Below are positions 1 to 6,552 of a stretch of DNA of 13,209 nt, one piece after another; the stretch's first letter is position 1, and each line of letters begins with the position of its first letter. Source of the stretch: an uncultured Microcaldota archaeon (lineage in GTDB: Archaea > Micrarchaeota > Micrarchaeia > Anstonellales > Anstonellaceae); NCBI GenBank assembly GCA_903923795.1, contig CAIXYX010000023.1:1-13209 (forward strand), given 5' to 3'. Below the pieces are notes generated by a model, which saw only the letters and a program-made list of their open reading frames with translations, was not told the DNA's origin and made no database searches. Both the position numbers and the translations under genes were made by a program.

Positions 1-984
1 TCCGTTATCCATGATTCAAAACTTCAAAACGCAGTCTTATCTCAGAGTGTTATTCAAACCAGTGAAGTACATTTTTCAGATAGTTTTTTTTATAATGCTC
101 AGAACATTCAATCTAAAATCTATGATTTTGGTCGAAAAATTGTTTCGTCGGAGATCATCTCGTCCGAAATCAAAGGAAATGCTGAGATAGAAGATAGTTT
201 TATTCTATCAGGTACCATAGATGGTGGGAGTTTACGTGGTAATTATTCTAATTATTGGGAAGTAAAGATAATTGCATATAAAGTACTAAATTCTGAGATC
301 AGGTACAGTGAACTTCTAAATAAAAAAAGAGTAAAAAACACTGAAGGAATATATCCGACAATAGAAGAAAATTCATTTATTGAAAAATGTAAACTAAATG
401 ATTTTGTTGACGTAACGAAAAGCAAAATCAAACATTCTATAATCGAATCGGCACAGATTAACAATAAAATCACGGCGATTACATGGAATGTTATGGGTAC
501 AACAATTCAGTCAGACATTATTTTCGAACAGGAAAAAGATGGCCGCATTATTGCATTATTTAAACCGAAAACAGATATTCGATCAAAAACGCCGAATCTA
601 ATGTTAAAAGTTGAAAAATGCACGTTATCTGATTGTCATATCTATCGACCTCCAATTGAGATGATTAATCTTAATTTACAGAATATTAATGATCCGAAGC
701 TCATAATAAATCAGATTTTGGATTTATACCGTGTAACTACTGGGATTAAGGAGATTATATCAAAGTTAGAACTACCTCGGGAAAACGAGCTAAGTCGCTT
801 CATTTATCCAGAATCTATATATAATTCTACAAACAATAGCTCAAATAATTATTCTTCCCAAGGGTCAAATCTCCCGCGACATATTTATGACCATGTACTG
901 CCGAAGCCGTATGACCCCCCGCTCTTTGGCGGCGGCAATAATTCTTATCAAGGGGGCCAGATTAAACCGATAAATTTAGGATAA
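1..984 (+). CDS. Partial AT-rich gene, beta-solenoid-like protein of unknown function (5' end outside window)
   Basis: Frame 1 is open from the first base to the TAA at 982-984, giving 327 codons. The first in-frame ATG (493) is therefore not the real start, and the gene begins left of the window. I do not recognise the family. Codons 1-175 show short alternating stretches with small polar and Ile/Val residues at roughly regular spacing (for example around SIIESAQI, codons 146-153, and IEDSFILSGTIDGG, codons 63-76). This resembles parallel beta-helix or hexapeptide-repeat proteins. Codons 176-265 look like a mixed globular domain. The tail after about codon 280 is Asn/Ser-rich, then Pro/Gly-rich. 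No membrane segment is visible in the part seen. Base composition is about one third GC by eye in the lines counted, far below the neighbours, which suggests horizontal acquisition. The solenoid reading is inference from spacing only. Confidence 0.7.
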   Translation, partial: SVIHDSKLQNAVLSQSVIQTSEVHFSDSFFYNAQNIQSKIYDFGRKIVSSEIISSEIKGNAEIEDSFILSGTIDGGSLRGNYSNYWEVKIIAYKVLNSEIRYSELLNKKRVKNTEGIYPTIEENSFIEKCKLNDFVDVTKSKIKHSIIESAQINNKITAITWNVMGTTIQSDIIFEQEKDGRIIALFKPKTDIRSKTPNLMLKVEKCTLSDCHIYRPPIEMINLNLQNINDPKLIINQILDLYRVTTGIKEIISKLELPRENELSRFIYPESIYNSTNNSSNNYSSQGSNLPRHIYDHVLPKPYDPPLFGGGNNSYQGGQIKPINLG

Positions 985-1047
985 CCTATACATACAACCC
1001 ATGGTAAAGACGAAGTATAATTTCGATCCCACCCGCCCCCGAACGCC

Positions 1048-1056
1048 TTAATAAAT
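1048..1056 (+). promoter_or_regulatory. TATA-like box for the glycosyltransferase gene cluster
   Basis: TTAATAAAT is centred about 23 bases before the ATG at 1075 and no Shine-Dalgarno sequence precedes that ATG. This fits a leaderless archaeal message starting near the start codon. A second AT-rich candidate, GTATAATTT near 1015-1023, would instead give a leader of about 30 bases. Inference from spacing. Confidence 0.4.
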
Positions 1057-1074
1057 CCTGCTGTATCGAGATAA

Positions 1075-2283
1075 ATGACAACCATGGGCAGCTTCTGGCC
1101 GATAGAATATCTCACCTCTTTCATCTGCTTATTCGTAGCCGTGCTCATGACGCTCGTGTATCTCAAGAACCGGCAGAAGATACACGAGAAAAGACATGAG
1201 AGGCGCGGCTGGACGCCGATGGTGAGCGTCATCATACCGGCCTACAACGAGGAGGAGTATATCGCCGGCTGCCTCGAATCCGTCCTCGCATTAGACTATC
1301 CGAAAGACAAGCTCGAAATTATCGTAGTTGATGACGGCAGCACCGATGACACGGCAAAAGTCGCGGGTGAAATAGCGAAGAAGAATCCTCATTTGTGGGT
1401 CATGCGAAAGCCCAACAGCGGCAAGGCCGACAGCATGAATCAGGCAATTGCGAAAGCAAAGGGTGAGCTCGTGGCTTGCCTTGACGCAGACTCGTACGTC
1501 AGCCCATATTCGCTCAACAGAATACTCGCCCATTTCGATTCAGATGATGTGGCGGCCGTGGCGGCGGGCGTAAAGGTGAGAAAGGCATCCAACCTCATAG
1601 AGGAGATTCAGCGCATAGAATACCTTTACGCCCTCTTCTCGCGACGGATAATGAACATGCTCAACGCCGTCACCGTCACGCCCGGCCCGTTCAGCATATT
1701 CAGACGGGAAGTCATCATCAAGGTCGGAGGTTTCGACAAGACGAGTCTGGTGGAGGACCAGGAAATAGCGCTCCGCTTGCAGAAGCACGGATACAAGGTC
1801 AACAGCTCGGCCGACAGTGACATATACACCGAAATCCCGCACAGTTTCCTCGAACTCATGAAACAGCGCACGCGCTGGCAAAGAGGAGGTTTTTGGAACG
1901 CGATGAAATATCTCGATCTCATCCACCCCAAATACGGGGATTTGGGAATTGTCATTTTGCCGTTCGGCGTGTTCGGATATTTCCTGCTGGTATTCTCCCT
2001 CTTGGTGTTCGCCGACAGCATATTGGTCCACTCGCATTATGAACAGTTCATCGGAATGCAGGCGTTTTTCCTCGGGTTGAATCCACTGCACATACTGGTG
2101 CTGGTGTGGTTCGTCATATCGTTTTTCTGGTTCTTTTTCGGCATAAGACCGATGTTCAAGGAGGAGAAGATAGGCCTGCCGTCCGTGCTGCTCTATCTTT
2201 TCCTAAATCCGATTTTAACGGCCATCTTCTGGTTCTCGGCGGCGTATTCAGAAATAAAAACAGGCGGGAAATTCACATGGTAA
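1075..2283 (+). CDS. Membrane GT2 glycosyltransferase, processive PgaC/IcaA-like
   Basis: A 402-residue family 2 glycosyltransferase that should transfer sugar from a nucleotide-sugar on the cytoplasmic face of the membrane. Residues 11-30 form an N-terminal membrane segment. The GT-A domain follows: SVIIPAYNEE (51-60), the nucleotide-binding VVDDGS (84-89), the metal-binding DAD in CLDADS (137-139), the catalytic-region acidic pair in VEDQE (226-230) and a Q/R-x-R-W element, RTRWQRGG (265-272). Together these are typical of processive synthases of the cellulose, chitin and poly-N-acetylglucosamine type. Three more membrane segments lie at about 290-312, 338-356 and 368-390. The ATG at 1075 suits the leaderless promoter; ATG 1084 is an alternative. 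It is the first gene of a plus-strand cluster with a thioredoxin-like protein and an acyltransferase. The sugar and product cannot be read from the sequence; a dolichol-phosphate sugar synthase is less likely given the RTRWQ element. Confidence 0.9.
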   Translation: MTTMGSFWPIEYLTSFICLFVAVLMTLVYLKNRQKIHEKRHERRGWTPMVSVIIPAYNEEEYIAGCLESVLALDYPKDKLEIIVVDDGSTDDTAKVAGEIAKKNPHLWVMRKPNSGKADSMNQAIAKAKGELVACLDADSYVSPYSLNRILAHFDSDDVAAVAAGVKVRKASNLIEEIQRIEYLYALFSRRIMNMLNAVTVTPGPFSIFRREVIIKVGGFDKTSLVEDQEIALRLQKHGYKVNSSADSDIYTEIPHSFLELMKQRTRWQRGGFWNAMKYLDLIHPKYGDLGIVILPFGVFGYFLLVFSLLVFADSILVHSHYEQFIGMQAFFLGLNPLHILVLVWFVISFFWFFFGIRPMFKEEKIGLPSVLLYLFLNPILTAIFWFSAAYSEIKTGGKFTW

Positions 2284-2321
2284 ATTTAGCGCTACGAGGT
2301 GCATGAAATGGTGAATTTGGC
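2277..2321 (+). repeat. Imperfect direct repeat of the thioredoxin gene start (two 14-base copies)
   Basis: The 14 bases at 2277-2290 and 2308-2321 match at 12 positions. Both begin with ATG and would encode MVNLA. The first copy opens a nine-codon reading frame that ends with TGA at 2304-2306, one base before the real ATG at 2308. It looks like a small tandem duplication of the gene start. Confidence 0.6.
2296..2301 (+). promoter_or_regulatory. Shine-Dalgarno sequence that sets the start of the thioredoxin-like gene
   Basis: GAGGTG lies six bases before ATG 2308. A GTG at 2299 in the same frame overlaps this motif and so cannot use it, which favours ATG 2308. Confidence 0.7.
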
Positions 2322-3012
2322 AGGTAATCCGCGGGAAATCAGTCTCTCGACATATTTGGCCGCGCTCTTCATCTCGGCAGTCATATTCGCCGCCGGCATC
2401 TATGTCGGCAAGGTGATGGAGACAGGAAATCTCGCCACCCTCTCATCAGGCATAGATTCGGCCAACAACAAGATGAATTCTGTGGAGATGCTCTATCTCA
2501 TGGGCGAGGATTCACCCGCCATCTGCCCGGTCTATCGCAGCGAATTGCACAACCTCGACGCGCAGACCGAGCAGCTCGGCTACCAAATCTCCTACTTGGA
2601 GGACAAGGGCACCCGCGATCCGGAATTGAAGAAGAGCTATTTCATGCTCGAGGCTAGCGCATATCTTCTCTCGCAGAAAGTGATGGCCAAATGCGAGGCT
2701 GATTACGCGGCGAATTACTCCACCGTGCTCTTCTTCTACAACAATTCGAACTGCCCGAACTGCACGCAGCAGGGCTATGAATTGCTTGATGTGAAGAAAC
2801 GGCTCGGCGAGAGCTTGCGGGTGTATTCCTTCGACGGGGGACTGGGCAGCGACATCGTCGATGTGCTCAAACTCAAGTACAATGTCACCACTTACCCAAG
2901 CATTGTGATTGACGGCAACCGGACAATCTCAGGCTTCCACAACAATGACTGGATAAGCGCGCAGTTGAACGCCACCCAAAACAACACGGCCATATCAGCG
3001 CCAAGCGGATAG
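2308..3012 (+). CDS. Membrane-anchored thioredoxin-fold protein with CPNC motif
   Basis: A 234-residue protein, probably a thiol-disulfide redox protein facing outside the cell. One N-terminal membrane segment (about 14-32) is followed by a helical linker rich in charged residues (about 45-130) and then a thioredoxin fold. The fold shows the strand TVLFFYNN, the CPNC redox motif (149-152), and the TTYPSIVIDG element with the cis-proline (about P197). The domain is complete. Several N-x-S/T sequons lie after the membrane segment, which suits an extracellular location. A Shine-Dalgarno sequence six bases upstream decides the ATG. It lies 24 bases after the glycosyltransferase and 53 before the acyltransferase, on the same strand, so they are probably co-transcribed. 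It may help disulfide formation in surface proteins. A role in the glycan pathway is only suggested by position. Confidence 0.85.
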   Translation: MVNLAGNPREISLSTYLAALFISAVIFAAGIYVGKVMETGNLATLSSGIDSANNKMNSVEMLYLMGEDSPAICPVYRSELHNLDAQTEQLGYQISYLEDKGTRDPELKKSYFMLEASAYLLSQKVMAKCEADYAANYSTVLFFYNNSNCPNCTQQGYELLDVKKRLGESLRVYSFDGGLGSDIVDVLKLKYNVTTYPSIVIDGNRTISGFHNNDWISAQLNATQNNTAISAPSG

Positions 3013-3052
3013 AAGAGGACAGAGATACTGCCGAGCAGTTAATAGCGGGATA

Positions 3053-3057
3053 GAGGT
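3053..3057 (+). promoter_or_regulatory. Shine-Dalgarno sequence of the acyltransferase gene
   Basis: GAGGT lies eight bases before ATG 3066 and supports that start. Confidence 0.6.
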
Positions 3058-3065
3058 CACTCCAG

Positions 3066-4202
3066 ATGATTGACGGACTGGACATCGGTCTTGTGGACAG
3101 GGCTGCCGGCCTTATTTTTTTACTGTTGATATTCTTCAGCCTCAGGCCCGAACAGGGCAGAGCGCAGAAACATAGAAAACAAGGAAAAAGAAGTCCGGCT
3201 CCGGGCCGAGATCTGTTTTTCGATTTCGCCAAAGGGGTGGCCATGGTCATCGTGGTCGGCATCCACACCAACGACGCCATCCCGCGCGGCGGCCTGCCCG
3301 ACAGAATGCTGTGGTTCGCCCTGCCGCTCTTTGTCATTGCTTCGGGATATTTGCTTATGCGCAGATATGCGGCCGATTTCGACGTGCGCAGATTCGCCTC
3401 AAACACATTCTGGCGGATTGTTGTGCCATATATAATTTATACGATTTTCGCCGGACTTTTCATCTATCCGCGCGCGAATTGGACGCAGATTTTATCTGAC
3501 ATCGTTTTGGGTGGCCAAAACAACGGATCCCTGTTCTTCATCCCGCTCCTCTTGCAGCTTTATGTTGTTTTCGCCCTTCTCGCCACCTGGCCCGCCCTGC
3601 GCCGTTTGATGCTTCACCCGATAACACTCGCACTCATCTTTCTTCTCTCATATGCCATCAGTGACGCGGATCACAGCTTGAGGGTGGCGCGATGGAACAG
3701 TCATGCGGAGTCTCTGATTTTCGCGGGCCGCTACTTGTTCTATTTCATGATGGGCATGTGGCTGGCGGGCTCGAGGATGGAGAAAAAGAGTGCTTGGGGG
3801 TTGGCGGCGGTTCTTGTGCTGTCGATTCCGCTTCTGCTCGTGGCGTATGATCCACTTGGTTGGGACCAGCCGTTCGTTTATCCGATTTGGGCATTCTTGA
3901 CGCTCTATTTGTTTTATCAGGCGCTGAACAAGAATACGTGGGCCTCGAGGCCCATCGGCGCGTTTGCGGCTGTGGGGCAATATTCGCTCATCATCTACAT
4001 GATCCATCAGACCGTGATATACAACGGGCTCTGGCAATTGCGGGATTTGATACCGTTCGGCGGATGGCTGCGCTCTGATTTGATAGCGGTGGTTGCAGTA
4101 GTCATCAGCTATGTTTTAGGGAAATTACTGATGGATGGATATGCAAAAATACTGAAGTGGGGCAAGACTCGGATTGGGGCACGAGGATGCCAAATGAATT
4201 AA
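3066..4202 (+). CDS. Acyltransferase-3 family integral membrane protein (OafA/IcaC-like)
   Basis: A 378-residue multi-pass membrane protein of the acyltransferase-3 family, whose members move acetyl, succinyl or similar groups across the membrane onto glycans or lipids. After a first hydrophobic segment (11-26) and a basic loop comes the family hallmark: FDFAKGVAMVIVVGIHT (52-68), with the presumed active histidine at H67. About nine further hydrophobic segments follow, and near the end GQYSLIIYMIHQ (304-315), another element conserved in the family. The length is normal and the frame intact. A good Shine-Dalgarno sequence lies eight bases upstream. Pairing with a processive GT2 enzyme recalls bacterial poly-N-acetylglucosamine loci (icaA with icaC), so it may decorate or help export that polymer. 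The acyl group and acceptor are not visible. It converges on enolase with an 18-base gap. Confidence 0.88.
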   Translation: MIDGLDIGLVDRAAGLIFLLLIFFSLRPEQGRAQKHRKQGKRSPAPGRDLFFDFAKGVAMVIVVGIHTNDAIPRGGLPDRMLWFALPLFVIASGYLLMRRYAADFDVRRFASNTFWRIVVPYIIYTIFAGLFIYPRANWTQILSDIVLGGQNNGSLFFIPLLLQLYVVFALLATWPALRRLMLHPITLALIFLLSYAISDADHSLRVARWNSHAESLIFAGRYLFYFMMGMWLAGSRMEKKSAWGLAAVLVLSIPLLLVAYDPLGWDQPFVYPIWAFLTLYLFYQALNKNTWASRPIGAFAAVGQYSLIIYMIHQTVIYNGLWQLRDLIPFGGWLRSDLIAVVAVVISYVLGKLLMDGYAKILKWGKTRIGARGCQMN

Positions 4203-4220
4203 TCCCGCACCAGCGCCAAC

Positions 4221-5492
4221 TCATCCGAGCACAAGGGCCTTTTCTCCCAAATATTTCGCTTTTCTTCCCAATTCATCCTCGATGGCGAGCAGGCGGTTGT
4301 ATTTGGCAGTGCGCTCGCCGCGGCATGAGGCGCCTGTCTTGATTTGCCCGAATCCAAGGCCAACAGTCAAATCAGCAATGGTCGTGTCTTCGGTTTCACC
4401 CGAGCGGTGGCTCACCATGACACCCATGTGATGCGAGCGGCAGTATTGCGCGCATTCGACGGCTTCGGAGATAGTGCCGATCTGGTTCACCTTGAGCAAC
4501 AGGGTGGAGATGGCTTTTGCTTCACGCGCTTTTTTCACGCGCCGTAAATTCGTCACAGTCAAGTCATCACCGATAACTTGCGCCTTGGAGCCTATGGCCG
4601 CCTTGAGCTGCCCGAAATGCGGGAAATCCTCCTCGTCGAACGGGTCCTCGATGCTGATGATTGGATATGATTTGACGAGGTCTGCCCAGTAATCGACGAG
4701 CGCATCGGCATCCATCTCCTGTCTGTCGATTGTGTATTGCTTTGTCTTCGCATCGAAAAATGAAGAGGCTGCCGGATCCATGGCCAGATGGACTTTTTTC
4801 GTGTAACCGGCTTCTTTGATGGCATCCTCAAGAAGCGTGAGCGCATCGCGCGTGGAATGCAGAGTTGGCGCATATCCGCCCTCATCTCCGACATTTTTGC
4901 CTGATGGCCCGTATTGCTTGACTATGAGCGAGCCAAGTGCGTGGTAAATCTCCACTCCGGCCCGTAATGCCTCTTTGAACGAATTGAAACCTGTCGGCAC
5001 AACCATGCATTCCTGCACCGCGAGGCCCGAGCCGGCATGCTTGCCGCCGTTTATCACATTCATGAATGGAACAGGGAGAATTGTGCCGTCCATCAGAGCA
5101 TAGGGCCCGCATTTCGCTGCTGCTGCGGCCGCCTGCCATGCGGCCATTGACACCGCCACCGTGGCATTTGCGCCCAAGCGTGATTTGTTCGGCGTGCCGT
5201 CCAGTTCACACATAATCGAGTCGACTTCCTCTTGTTTCGAGGCATCATGCCCGATGAGGGCGGATGCTATGGCGCCATTGACATGGCCGACAGCGCGCGT
5301 GACGCCCTTGCCGCCATAACGTGTGCCGCCATCGCGCAATTCCATGGCCTCGAATGTGCCGGTCGATGCGCCGCTCGGGGCGAATGCTCTTGCCGAAATT
5401 CCGCCGCGCAGGGTCACTGTTGCCTCGACGGTCGGGTTGCCCCGCGAATCGAGCATCTCGCGGGCGTGGATTTTTTCGATGATGGAGGCCAT
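4221..5492 (-). CDS. eno: Enolase (2-phosphoglycerate dehydratase)
   Basis: Cytoplasmic enolase, interconverting 2-phosphoglycerate and phosphoenolpyruvate. From the chosen start it has 423 residues, normal for the family. All the expected elements are visible: AREMLDSRGNPTVE near the N-terminus, VQECMVVP with the substrate-side Glu (E162), VGDEGGYAP with the general-acid Glu (E204), the metal ligands in AMDP (D239), SIEDPF (E282) and GDDLTVTN (D309), the LLLKVNQIGT signature with the catalytic Lys (K334), SHRSGETED with its His (362), and IKTGA with Lys 385. The start at 5492 was chosen because the family normally begins a few residues before IxxIxARE. In-frame ATGs at 5507 and 5537 are possible, and 5507 sits about 24 bases from an AATAATTT box, so a leaderless start there is a real alternative. 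The gene follows an unknown membrane protein on the same strand. Confidence 0.95.
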   Translation of the reverse strand: MASIIEKIHAREMLDSRGNPTVEATVTLRGGISARAFAPSGASTGTFEAMELRDGGTRYGGKGVTRAVGHVNGAIASALIGHDASKQEEVDSIMCELDGTPNKSRLGANATVAVSMAAWQAAAAAAKCGPYALMDGTILPVPFMNVINGGKHAGSGLAVQECMVVPTGFNSFKEALRAGVEIYHALGSLIVKQYGPSGKNVGDEGGYAPTLHSTRDALTLLEDAIKEAGYTKKVHLAMDPAASSFFDAKTKQYTIDRQEMDADALVDYWADLVKSYPIISIEDPFDEEDFPHFGQLKAAIGSKAQVIGDDLTVTNLRRVKKAREAKAISTLLLKVNQIGTISEAVECAQYCRSHHMGVMVSHRSGETEDTTIADLTVGLGFGQIKTGASCRGERTAKYNRLLAIEDELGRKAKYLGEKALVLG

Positions 5493-5546
5493 AGAATCAA
5501 CTCGCATAACATTCGGATTTGCAATCAAATTATTCATCTGAATTTA

Positions 5547-6227
5547 TCAGCAAAGGAATTTGAAGTCTTCCAAACGTTTCGGGGCGCTCGCCAATCCGGC
5601 TGCGTGATGCCCGACGATAGGCAATTGCCTCACCTCCCCGTCACCCGCGAATTGGGAGAGATAGGCGAAGAGTATCGCGTGCAGCACGACGAGAAGACCA
5701 AGCATGGCGCCGAGCATTTTGATGGATTCGGGCGGAACACCCGAAAGCCAGTCGATGAGCACTATGGCGAGAATGGCGGAGTCGAGGATGAGGAAAAGCC
5801 ATGAGAGGACCGAGGCTTGGAAGAAATGAAAACGCAGCCACAGGTTGGTGGAAGCCCAAGTAGGGAGATTCGGCCAGAAGAGGCGGGTCTGCCCCATCGG
5901 GGAATAGCATTTTGCACCGAGGCGCCTCAATTCATCTGACTGGCTCGGCGATAGGGAGACTGCTTGGAAATAAGGAAACGCTGAAGAGGGCTGGGCGGAT
6001 GCTTGCGCGGGCGTATGATGAAGAATCTGGCTGAACGCCTCCTCGGGCGGCAGAAGCCGATGCTCGCCGAAATGCTCCATTCGCGAACGGGTGTCGATGC
6101 GGTTTTCGGACGAAGATGGGAGCGCCGGTGATGAAGATTTGCGACTCGGCGGGCGGGCATGAACAGCTTTGCGGGGTTGGCGGGTTGGCGCGACCAGTGT
6201 TTTTCGCTTCTTTGTCTGATTTCGCAT
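5547..6227 (-). CDS. Unknown protein with basic/low-complexity N-terminus and two membrane segments
   Basis: A 226-residue protein of no family I recognise. Residues 1-32 are strongly basic (RNQTKKRKT onwards). Residues about 30-115 are rich in Ser, Pro, Ala and Gln and are probably disordered. Two clear membrane segments follow (about 138-161 and 170-193), and the short C-terminus ends in a Cys. The reading frame extends to an ATG at 6287, but the ATG at 6227 is preferred. A TTTATTA box (minus strand, 6257-6251) lies about 27 bases upstream of it, as for a leaderless message, and the longer version would run through the promoter of the divergent gene. The stop is shortly before enolase on the same strand, so the two may be co-transcribed. 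The hydrophobic segments argue for a real membrane protein, but the low-complexity half gives weak coding evidence. Confidence 0.55.
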   Translation of the reverse strand: MRNQTKKRKTLVAPTRQPRKAVHARPPSRKSSSPALPSSSENRIDTRSRMEHFGEHRLLPPEEAFSQILHHTPAQASAQPSSAFPYFQAVSLSPSQSDELRRLGAKCYSPMGQTRLFWPNLPTWASTNLWLRFHFFQASVLSWLFLILDSAILAIVLIDWLSGVPPESIKMLGAMLGLLVVLHAILFAYLSQFAGDGEVRQLPIVGHHAAGLASAPKRLEDFKFLC

Positions 6228-6250
6228 ATATGGGGAATCGAGCGAAATCC

Positions 6251-6257
6251 TAATAAA
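6251..6257. promoter_or_regulatory. Shared AT-rich box, probably a bidirectional TATA element
   Basis: TAATAAA (TTTATTA on the minus strand) lies about 27 bases from the minus-strand ATG at 6227. It is also about 26 bases before a plausible plus-strand transcription start near 6280, which would leave a leader of about 26 bases for the small zinc-finger gene. Spacing fits both directions; use in vivo is inferred. Confidence 0.4.
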
Positions 6258-6295
6258 GGATGGGACGCCAATAGACGTAGTTATCAATTAGCTTT

Positions 6296-6302
6296 AGGTG
6301 AG
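6296..6302 (+). promoter_or_regulatory. Shine-Dalgarno sequence of the zinc-finger mini-gene
   Basis: AGGTGAG, complementary to the 3' end of 16S rRNA, ends three bases before TTG 6306. Because the match covers the GGTGA part of the anti-Shine-Dalgarno complement, this short spacing is normal. No in-frame ATG or GTG lies nearby. Confidence 0.5.
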
Positions 6303-6305
6303 ACT

Positions 6306-6485
6306 TTGATTTGCGAAAGATGCTCCAACCAGGTTTATTATGTCGAGAATTGCGATTACTGCAAGAAGGCCGTCTGCCTCTCTTGTGAGAAAAGCGCCAA
6401 GCGCTTGAAGAAAATCCGCCGCCTCGTCATCTGCAAGGCGTGCTGGGGAAACATGAAGGCGCGCAAGCAGTTCAAGGCGATGTAG
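6306..6485 (+). CDS. Small four-CxxC cross-brace zinc-finger protein (FYVE/RING-like arrangement)
   Basis: A 59-residue protein that is almost entirely one zinc-binding unit. Eight cysteines form four CxxC pairs at 3/6, 16/19, 24/27 and 43/46, with spacing C-x2-C-x9-C-x2-C-x4-C-x2-C-x15-C-x2-C. The central CDYCKKAVCLSC and the closing LVICKACW are arranged as in FYVE-type treble-clef fingers binding two zinc ions. The RRKHHCR-like phosphoinositide patch of eukaryotic FYVE domains is absent. The stretch between pairs three and four is very basic (KSAKRLKKIRR), so RNA or protein binding is possible. The frame is open upstream to an ATG at 6159, but that extension overlaps the divergent gene and has no cysteine pairs. 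The TTG at 6306 with its Shine-Dalgarno sequence was preferred. Function unknown. Confidence 0.7.
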   Translation: MICERCSNQVYYVENCDYCKKAVCLSCEKSAKRLKKIRRLVICKACWGNMKARKQFKAM

Positions 6486-6500
6486 AAATTAGAAACAGGA

Positions 6501-6513
6501 TTTTTTCATTTTT
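6501..6513 (+). terminator. U-rich terminator after the zinc-finger gene
   Basis: Runs of six and five T (6501-6506 and 6509-6513) begin 15 bases after the stop, with more T-rich sequence to 6539. Archaeal polymerase commonly stops at such tracts without a hairpin. Confidence 0.5.
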
Positions 6514-6541
6514 CAAATTAATCCATTTTCTCTGTTTTTAT

Positions 6542-6547
6542 AAAAAA
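6542..6547 (-). terminator. U-rich terminator after ileS
   Basis: Six T on the minus strand lie five bases beyond the ileS stop codon, facing the T-runs that end the convergent zinc-finger gene. Confidence 0.5.
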
Positions 6548-6552
6548 CGCAC

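Noticed and set aside
493..984. ATG 493 as the start of a separate 163-residue gene
   Set aside because: The same frame is open without a stop to base 1, and the upstream codons continue the same pattern, so this Met is internal.
1540..2091. Minus-strand frame of 183 codons opposite the glycosyltransferase
   Set aside because: The plus-strand frame has every GT2 motif; the reverse frame shows no recognisable feature.
5232..5804. Plus-strand frame of 190 codons opposite enolase and the next gene
   Set aside because: It is antisense to the enolase N-terminus and runs into the membrane-protein gene; no domain or ribosome site is visible.
6159..6305. N-terminal extension of the zinc-finger protein from ATG 6159
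   Set aside because: It overlaps the divergent gene and the shared promoter, has no ribosome site, and adds 49 residues unlike the cysteine-rich core.
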